NCBI RefSeq assembly: GCF_963678635.1
Contig: NC_087066.1
Span: forward strand, 64,486,282 to 64,550,281
Reading direction: 5' to 3'
Source of the DNA: Symsagittifera roscoffensis
Lineage: Eukaryota; Xenacoelomorpha; Acoela; Convolutidae
DNA: 64,000 bases
Both the position numbers and the translations under genes were made by a program. Of the stretch, positions 55,311 through 64,000 are shown piece after piece (position 1 is the stretch's first letter; each line of letters begins with the position of its first letter). A model generated the notes under the pieces. That model had not been told where the DNA came from. It saw nothing but the letters and a program-made list of their open reading frames with translations, and made no database searches.

Positions 55311-58300
55311 AAAGTTGAGTTTCTCCGATTCAACAAATGTCAGGATTTTTAATGATGGTTTAGTTTGATGCCTTCGCTGCTTTACCAGGTATATTCAATT
55401 ACCTTGGCGTCAGGGCTGGATTTCTAGTACAGTAGTTAAAAAAATGATTCAATTAACAAAAGCTTAATTCCTAACAGCAAAGAGGACAGATTTCACATTT
55501 CAGGTAACAAAACAACTGGAGATTAAACAACAATAAAACAAACAATAACGAAACGGGGATATTTCAACTAAGTCTGATGGTAGGATTAATTTAGTTTATT
55601 TTATTGTATTCATTTCGGTCGGTGCCAAAAAGATCCCCCAAAACGCAACTGAATTGGCTTTAATTTCAATTCCCATTCTTATGATATTAGAGCATAAGCA
55701 ATAGATTGAGTTTTTATGCACCATTGATCTATTAATAATTGAAAAGGAAATCTTATAAAAAAAAACCACTTTGATGGTTTTAAAAATGCGCCGAAAAAAT
55801 TTCGCTCAATAGCGCAGCTTCACCGTCTGATTTTTCGTCTGCAAGTAGCACAGTGTCGTCTTATGGATCGAATCGTTCCTTATAGCTTGAAAAAAAAAAG
55901 CTTCGAAAACAATTTTTATTTGATAAGAACGCTCTAACATTCCACACACAAATCATTAAATGAAGATCTGTTGAATTCCAAAGTCGAAAACCAAAAAATG
56001 AATTTTTAATTAAATTTAGTTGTTTTTATTCACTTGGAAGACTTCAATAATATTTTAAGAAAATATTAAAGTTGTTAATGTCAAAAAATGACATTTCAAA
56101 ATTTCAAAAAAAAATTCCAAAATACACTGTTCAGATTTTCGTTGAAAATGGCTATTAAAAGAGTCAACGACAATATATAAAAAACTAGTTGCTTCGTTTC
56201 AAAATCTTGACTGTTCCGATTGCAGTTAACGAGTTTTAAGTAGTTTATGGTTAGAAAAAGATAATTTTCACTGAAACAAAATAACCTTCATTAATCTTAA
56301 AAAAATGCCCCTACGCGCGATTTGAAAGACAAAATGAGTATTTGCTTCCATTGATGCAGTATTTGAGTCAATTACCTCGTCTGAATTCATTTGGAATAAT
56401 TTCTCTGCCGGATGAAGTCGCCGCCGGCGCTATCCGTCAAAAAATAATTGGAAAATTTGTAAAATTCAATTATCACAAATTGAAATCCCCATAAGTTCAC
56501 GAAAAATAATCGCAGGTCAAATATTTTGCCAATTTTCAGCTGACGGCATCAAGAGCTTCATAAAAACGGTTTGTCAAAACTATATAAAAATTCAAAAAAG
56601 ACAGCTAGTTAAAACAAGGTAGCTCGTATCAAGGCGACGCCCTGAAAGTTCATACTGCCCTTTAACGTCTATGGAAAAGAGTTCAACTTTAAAAATGATA
56701 AAATTCAGAAAAAAAAACATTTAAAATCCCCACACGCCATTTTAAGTACAAATTGATACAATTTGCATCTGGAAATTTATTAATCAAAATAACTAATTTC
56801 AAAAGTCAGAACAAAAACACGAAAGTTCTGGAGGCCAAAAACAGCACAAATACCGAAATTTTACGTGTTGAAAAAATTCACGGCCAGGACACTTCGTGTT
56901 GTTTGCCCAATAGTACTCATATAGAAACAAACTGCTCGTATCAGGATGACCCCTTGAATTTAGCGACTGCATTTTAATTTCTATGGAGTACTTTAATTTA
57001 CAGTAATTGATAAAATTTATTTTAAAAAATTCAAAAATAAAAGCTTAAAATATATCGCGCGCTATTTATAACAAATTGGCCAAATTGGCAATCTTCAAAC
57101 CCCCATGCAAAAAATAATCACCGGTGAAATATTGAGCTCAGGACAACTTTTTTTCGAATGAGATTTTAAAATTCCGTCAAAAATTGCGGGTTAAATTTTT
57201 CTAGACAAAATACAACCCCTAGCACAGATATTCCGTTTTTGTCTTAGAAGTTAGTCGGAACAAAAACTTCAAGCAGCTGGTATCAAGTCGACGCGTTGAA
57301 ATACATGACTGTCCTTCTAAGTTTTTGTCATCATCCCCTCACACCCACACGCGCACGCAATGCTAAGTTTCTAATGAAATGAGCGGCAACGCATTACTTC
57401 GACCAATTAGAGCTTGCTTTAATTGCAATTTCGAAGAAATTTGATCGAGGATTGATTCGCCGCCTACGCATTATTCAAAACTAGAAAACAGCGCACATGA
57501 ATTAGTGAAAAATCAGCCAAACTGACTGCTTCATACCCTCATAATTTCACAACAAACATTGCAGGTCAAGTATCACAATCATTTTTGGTTTTTCATTTAA
57601 ACGCAAGGCATTGATGTCATTATGATTTGAGAAATTTGTCATTAAAAACTACAGCTAAACAGTTCTTCATAAATTGGAATCGAAATTGAAAAAAGCGCAC
57701 AAAATGCTGAAGAGCCTACTGCAATTTTTAAAAATCATGAATCTGATGCAATTCCAAATCATTCTGTTAGAATATTTTGAAAAAAATGGAAAATACATCT
57801 TTGATAATTTGTTTGATCAAAAATTGCAGAAATGAGTACATCAACAACAATTAAGTCTATTTCTGTCCGTTGTAGCAAAAATGGTAGCAAGGAGATAATT
57901 TCCGCTCACAGTTTAATTGTAGTAAAAATGAAAGCCTGTTTTTTACATGCAATAAAGGCTAATGATGAGAGTAAAAAAATATCTCGGAGCAGCCATTTTC
58001 TTCAACTGTGAAAAGTTAAGCACTTCTGGTTGTTTTCAGTATGCTCCTTAATACAAAGACTCCCATTCGCGTCATAAAAAGACTGAAGAAGAAAAGAATT
58101 TGAAATCCATAATCCAAACCAGAAAGCTTTGAACTTGAATGTCTTGCAAAATAAAACCCAATTATTAGAAAAAGCGAAAAAATATGTAAAAATCTGATCT
58201 AAGCAAATTATTCTCATTGATTAATTACCTGTGGATCCGAAAGTTTCAATGAATTAAAGTAGCCTGCTAAAAAAACTGTGATTCCAGATTCCACTTAAAA

Positions 58301-58763
58301 CCCATCAGTTTAGGAGTAAGTGTTAATTAATAATGGCAAATATTGATGATAAATCGTGATGAATCAAATGGCATAAGCAGACTTTAAGCACAGCAGTAGT
58401 CCAAACTAGGATCCAGATGGTAATGGAAAATCTACAATAGTAAGAGAAAAAGCAACGATGTGGAAAAGTCTCTCCCGGCACAAAGTGCTTCATTTACAGA
58501 GAGGTGAATGATTTGAAGTGTACATATGATGCCATGTTTTTTGGCCGTGGCGTTTTTCCAGCGGAAAACAATAGACGGGCTGTAAATATAAATTATTTAT
58601 GAGTGGATCTGTGATTGCGAAGGTGCCTCATTCATAGCCGCGTTTCAAGTCAGCTTTACAAATCGAATTACAACACATCCATCCACAATTATGTAATACT
58701 TAAAAGGATCCACCAGTGTTACGCAATCATTAAAAACAAAAAAAACTTAGTAAAATAAAAAGG

Positions 58764-59120
58764 GCCGGTTGCTGTGCAAGTAGCACAGAATGTTCCAACA
58801 GCGAATATTTTTTATTATTATTTTAAGGAAAGGAAAATGTATTATTATAAAAGAAATCGGAGTAATTTAGTTTATTTTACACTTAATGAGAGGAGACTAG
58901 ATTGATTAATGGACCATAAAAACTAGATAAACATAGCTATGCTTGCATATTGAAAAAACCCAATATTTCGGAAATTCGTCTGAAAAACAAAAAAACTCCG
59001 ACACTGAAAGAGTTTCATTTCGAGTTTTCAATTGGAACCTGAATTCTGACCAATAGGGCTTTAATATGATACCACATTTGAACTCTATGAGCTTGCTTGA
59101 AGTAGTCAAAATTAGTCAGA
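58764..59120 (-). mobile_element. Family B interspersed repeat, reverse copy
   Basis: It begins with the reverse of the right end, gccggttgctgtgcaagtag then cacagaatgttccaac, with an intact hairpin. The interior block gggctttaatatgatacca is shared. The other end is unclear. Confidence 0.55.
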
Positions 59121-59639
59121 AAAAAAACATTGTAGCCATAGGCCATATTTCCTCCCCACCTCATTTTGGCAACAAGAATACCTGGGCTCAGTGAAAATAG
59201 CACAAAAATTTTCAACAATAATTCCAGTAGTAGTAGTTTGGGCACCACGAATGTTGGGGTAAGGCAGAGCGCGGATTGTAGCAGGAGCAAAAACAATATA
59301 CATATTAATTAAAATGATCATAACAATATTTTGCTTATTTAGTTGCTTCAAGTTTTTCAGTTCTTTTTTTCAAAGTGAAAAAAGCTACAAGCAATGAAAC
59401 CGCAGATCATCATAATTTTTGAGGCATATTACTCAACCGCGCGAAATTAAGTTTTCCACGCGAAATTAAGTTTTCGAAAATCATCGAAATGGGTCGAGTA
59501 AAATATCATCAAAAAGCTTTTTCAGTCGTGACTCAAATGACTTCAAAAACTTTCCGAAAACTCAACTCATTTAAAAAAAACTCATTGAAACTCATTGAAA
59601 AACCGGTTTGAAATTTTGCTTTTTGGGTCTAATTTCGAG

Positions 59640-60180
59640 CGGAAAATTTGAGCGAGCAGGCTTTTTTGTTTTTCAACCAAAATCAGCAGCCACGAATAAT
59701 CATCGAACTGGATCGAGTGATATATCATACTAAAGCCCGTTCAAACGTGATTTGAATGACTTGAGTACATTTTGAAAAAAAAACATTTTATGCCAAGAAA
59801 AACACATTTGAAATTTTTGAGATCTTGTCTAAATTCGAGCGAATAAAACAAGTCTAATGAAAAAAAATCTTTTAAGTAGTGAAAAATTAAGTTTTGCTCC
59901 AAGAAAACAAATTTTCGAAGCTTCATTTAGCGCTTCCTTGGCACTAGTTTTTTTATTTTTAGATCGATTTTTTTATTGTATTGTATGTTTGTTAATTAAT
60001 TTTCGAAGACAACTTTTGTAGATTAAGGATTATGCGTAATTCACAAGCTAACAGTCTACGCGTTCAATAAATCTTCTCATAACAAAAACCACAGAAAACT
60101 ACCTTATTTGAAAAAGATATCAATTTTTCATGAATAATTAAAACATTCTGTGCTACTTGCACAGAATCCGGCTATATTTG
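59640..60180 (+). mobile_element. Family B interspersed repeat, right part
   Basis: Contains atcatcgaactggatcgagt, gatatatcatactaaagccc and a perfect terminal hairpin at 60147-60170 (ctgtgctacttgcacag), followed by aatccggctatatttg. The left terminus is not visible. Confidence 0.65.
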
Positions 60181-62027
60181 TTAAGAGTTTCAAACTGTTC
60201 ATTGTAGAAATGAAGAAACTATCTCCTTGGAAAATAGAAATTGTCTGCTTTAAGTTAAACTTGGGTCTGCACAGCAAAAAAAACACGCCATTTTTTCGAC
60301 ATTCTGAAAATTTTTTTGAATATTTTCAAGAATCCATATCACGGCTGAAAAGGCTTTAATATTATACCCAACTTGAACCCGGCTAGCTTAGTTATATTAG
60401 AAGGGCTTAATACTTACTTTTTAAAAAACCATCCGTCGTCATAGTTCCACCATTTTCTTTCGGGAGTCGTCCAAAAACAGTAACCAGGTGCTGAGAAAAT
60501 AGCTCAGGAAATTCCGACTACTTTTTCTTTTAACAAACAAACTTTGAAAAGTTTTTCTTTTATTTTTTCAATGCAGTGGTTGTCTGTTAATGGATGGGTT
60601 CCGATCGCTGATAGATCACCCGACCCCATAGGTCAGTGTTTTTATCTGATTGTGCATGAAAAAAGCCTAAATCTCAAACCGTTAATTTCGAAACAGGCAA
60701 AAATTCATTTCTGATAAAAATAACTTTTTTTTCGGATGGTGAGTTTATTGTCTGTTCCTGGAAAACTTCGATTCGAATGAATAATAAAAAATAACTTTTT
60801 ATTGAAGCTCGAACAAAAAGTGACAAAAAAATGTAAGTAAGTAAAACTAACTCGAGAAATTAAATACAAGAAAATTGTCAAAAAAAAGTAAAGAACTTGA
60901 AGATATTACAAAGAGAAAGAAAAAAGATAGTAACTTTTTGGTTAGTTTTATTTCGTTGCCTTGTAATGCGGACCCTTTGCACGTTACATGTTGCATTTAA
61001 TTGATGGACGCAACAGGAAAACACACACGTCAAGTGACTTATTGGCAAATTTTGGCAGAGGAAAACAAACACCAGAAACTAAAATGATAATTTAAGTTGT
61101 GAAAAATTTATTAGTTTTCCACCTTTGCAAATAAATAAAGGGGCAGGCTGTTGGATTAAATTAGACCAAACAAATGTGCACCAATACTATTGCAACGGTA
61201 GAAAATCACATAGTTGCCATTGCCAATATATTTAATCTAAACTAAGGTATGGAATTATTCAAGCCCGTTGTCCTGGGAAAGTGTGAGTAATTCTTTGTCC
61301 TTTTGTGTTTTTGAGAGGGAATTAGGATGAATAAAAGTAGCAAAATAACATTAGTGAAAGAAAAAAAAGAAAAAAAAAACAATTAAATGCACATGTGTAC
61401 AAGGTACAACTATTAACCGTTCCTTCCTTTGACCCCGCAGTGCTTTGTTCACACTGCATATGTGTTAATGGGGGAGGGAAATGAAATGAACTGACAAAGG
61501 CAACCAATTTGCCCCAAAAAAAATGCAAAGCAGCAGATCAAACTAATAAGTTCATTAGTCGCTAATTATTCATCCCCGCCCATCACGTTGAAAACAAACC
61601 ACATCGAAGAAAGGGCGAGGCTTTCTTTCTGTTAAATTTGAGTTTAGTGAGGAAGGTCGTTTAATCATCTAACTGAGAATTGTTCACCGCAGCCAATTTG
61701 AGAAAAATAAGTTCAGAAACATGAAAGAAAACTCAATACAGCAAAAGAATAAAGAAAAGATATGGCGCCAACCAATTCCAAAGGCTGAGATTGAAATTTT
61801 TAAATTTGGTTTCGTTGACATTTCATTTAAAACCAGTCTTGAAACTTGAACTTGATTTATCCGAAGTTTCTTGAACAGTTTAATTTTTTTTTTACTAATA
61901 TGCGAGTCGCTAAAAATATCTGACTTTTAATTCATTCAACTGCATCCTTCAACAAAACAAAGTAGTTTTAAACTGAGCAGGACTGCTTGTATACAAAGGC
62001 AAACCCTTGAATGTTCCGACTGCCTTC

Positions 62028-62146
62028 AACTAGTCTCGAACACTTTTGCCAGTAAATTTTTTGAATTAATTCTATATTATTTAACTATAGAATTAGTCTC
62101 AACTAGTCTCGAACACTTTTGCCAGTAAATTTTTTGAATTAATTCT
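62028..62146. repeat. 73-bp tandem duplication
   Basis: The block aactagtctcgaacactttt followed by gccagtaaattttttgaatt occurs at 62028 and 62101. Confidence 0.93.
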
Positions 62147-63239
62147 GTAAAATATTTAAGCTCAAATGGTCAATATCAAGAAGTAGGTGTTATAACTTGA
62201 GTCATAGATTGAACAAAGACGACCAAAAGCTAGGCTAAAATATATTGCTGCATGTGAACTCAAGAGTTGTATAAAAAAATTTTGTTGAAAATGATTATTT
62301 CGATCTTCTGAAAAAAATCAACCCAATTATAATCATTTTGTGATCAACGAGACTGCTAGTATACTAAGGCAAAACCCTGAGCCTTCTGACTGCCTTGCAA
62401 ATGGTCTCAACAGTTTAGGTTAAAAAATAAAAACACTTCAAATTTTGATCAGATTGTTTTTCGTCCCTCAATTTGAGTCAATCAGAGAATTAATGAAACA
62501 AATAAGTTTGACGCAACTCAATTCGAATAGATTATGAGTGCGGGATAACACCCGCGCATAAATAGTTCGCTTTACGCTTTCAGCATCTTTTTAAATCCTT
62601 AACATAAAATTTCGAACTGTCAGAACATTAACAAAAATGATCTCATGTTCTTTTTTTTCGAAATGAACTGAAGAAATCGATATTTAAATTAGGCGCAAAA
62701 AAATATTGTTTCGACAGCCGAAATTGGTCTAAAGTAAAAACACTCCAGTAAACGAAATTTCGAAAAACTTGTGTCTAAATCAGAATTAACTAGAGCAAAG
62801 GTCTGACCAGCTTAGAAAGCTTTTGTGATCCAATTTCTTTGCAGCTTATGCACAGCGTGCGCACAAATATAACTGAAGCACGCATTATTTATAAATTACA
62901 ATTTTTACAAAATGCAAACTCCCATGTTATTAATTTTCAGAAAAGATTTTTTTTTACTTAGAACTCTGGTTCTCATGATATTAACTATATTCCAAAAAAT
63001 TGCAAAATTTTTATTGGCAATGCTGAAAAATGTCTCCAAATCGTTGAAGAATTTTTCCTCTCATATGCGATATCTATGACTTAAGCTATAACACTTCGGC
63101 TTTGATCAAAATTACAGCTTTGTCGTGTTAGTTTATAGCGCATAAAGTTTCCTATCACAATTCTAAGCGTCTGCTTGTCAATTTTAGTAAATTTAAATGC
63201 AATAACAAATCGCCAGAAAAATTAAAAAAAGTATTTAAT

Positions 63240-63752
63240 GTTCCGACTTTCGATACGAAAGTAACGGAATATTTGTGCTCGGGTGGGTTATTTTTTTTCA
63301 GAAAAATTTCGACTTTTTAACTAGCCATTTTTGACGGAATTTTTTTTATATCATTTGAAATGTATTCTTGTCCTGAGCTCAAATTTGAAAAGATATTTTA
63401 CCTGTGATCATTTTTTGTATAAAGTTACGGGGGTTTAAAGATTGCCATTTTGGGACAATTAACGCGCGATTTATTTCGCGCTATTAACGTGCGAGCGGAG
63501 ATTTAATCCGTCTTAGAAATCTTTCCAAATTGGTTGAAAGAAGCTTATTTGCCATAATTGATTTGTTACAAGGAGCGAAATCTATTCTTTTGTACTTTAT
63601 ATGGCGTGTGGGGGATGATTTTCATCAAAAATTTCAAATTAAAAAAAATTCCTTTTATTTTTTTACATTAAATTTTTTAGGTTACTACTACTCCATAAAC
63701 CTTAAAAGGGAGTCGGAACATTCAGGGCTTTGCCCTGATACGAGCAGTCTTG
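63240..63752 (+). mobile_element. Family A interspersed repeat, copy 3 (reference)
   Basis: The cleanest uninterrupted copy, 513 bp: gttccgactttcgatacgaa at the left; interior acgcgcgatttatttcgcgc and atggcgtgtgggggatga; right end gtcggaacattcagggcttt and gatacgagcagtcttg. It has a single right-end unit, in contrast to the four in copy 1. Confidence 0.9.
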
Positions 63753-63759
63753 TTTCTTT

Positions 63760-64000
63760 TGTTCTGACAAACTATCGCATAAGTTGGGTTTATTTTAACA
63801 CAAAATCAGGCCATTTGAAAAAACGCTGAAACGGCATCGAGTGAAGTATCAAAATAAAATTCTTTCAGTCGTGATTCGGATTTCAAAGACTGGTTTTGAA
63901 AATTCTGGTGACCAGACGATTGCACCGATACGCTGAGCTAGAGAAAATCGTGGATGTCTGATAAAACTTTTAATTAATAAACTAAAAATTTAAATCTTAT
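63760..64000 (+). mobile_element. Family B interspersed repeat, left end, cut by the window
   Basis: It begins ttttgttctgacaaactat and has ggcatcgagtgaagtatca and tcagtcgtgattcgg blocks. It directly follows family A copy 3 and runs out of the window. Confidence 0.5.

Larger units (their letters stand above)
53310..64000. other. Upstream intron or 5' flank of sif, repeat-rich
   Basis: No exon could be supported here on the minus strand, although the longest sif form still needs an initiator exon. It contains two family A copies, decayed family A pieces (56618-57260, 61981-62040, 62344-62405), family B copies and a tandem duplication. GC-richer patches lie near 53940-54120, 54425-54520, 58440-58640 and 60590-60650; they are not clearly coding. 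Confidence 0.5.

Noticed and set aside
60600-60650. Minus-strand MGSGDLSAIG start as the missing sif initiator exon
   Set aside because: The Met-Gly start is tempting, but nothing after it resembles SIF or TIAM N-termini and no phase-0 donor is evident.

Overview
The window is AT-rich animal nuclear DNA: intron-bearing genes, long introns and many small transposons. No tRNA, rRNA, operon or prokaryotic signature was seen. It is dominated by one minus-strand gene, the ortholog of Drosophila still life (sif) / vertebrate TIAM1-TIAM2, a Rac-specific guanine nucleotide exchange factor. The N-terminal WH1 (EVH1) domain, as in fly SIF, points to an invertebrate, probably a protostome. I cannot name the species.

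Layout. 1-5.5 kb: a degraded hAT-like MITE, one interspersed repeat copy, and an internally deleted LTR retrotransposon (1215-4689). 5.5-10.6 kb: the last two coding exons of an unrecognised plus-strand gene (5505-5727 and 10446-10552), with a possible alternative last exon at 10866-10993; their intron holds a degenerate satellite of about 245 bp units. 11-16.9 kb: intergenic DNA with a dead non-LTR retrotransposon (13303-14877). 16.9-53.3 kb: the sif/TIAM gene. I resolved 26 coding exons of the longest form by splice sites, continuous reading phase and family alignment (2,784 codons plus stop, 5' end outside the window), plus two alternative first exons. 53.3-64 kb: upstream intron or 5' flank, almost all repeats.

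Domain order of the sif product: low-complexity His/Gln/Ser/Pro region, WH1, long Ser/Pro/Gln linker, N-terminal PH, coiled coil, Ex, Ras-binding domain, PDZ, DH, second PH, Ser/Pro/His-rich tail. One alternative start (38673) gives a protein beginning MGAVAS with a good N-myristoylation motif and no WH1. The other (33422) gives a shorter form that starts in a Ser/Arg-rich exon. Predicted lengths are about 1,885 and 1,854 residues.

The least expected content is in the introns. Two interspersed repeat families, A and B, share one architecture: a left end TTGTTCCGAC, its inverse GTCGGAACA lying about 40 bp inside the right end, then a hairpin and a short tail. This resembles the asymmetrical-terminal-inverted-repeat design of Helentron-type rolling-circle elements. 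One family A copy has its right end amplified into four 87-bp tandem units and carries a nested hAT-like MITE with a perfect 8-bp target duplication; uninterrupted copies of the same site occur elsewhere in the window.
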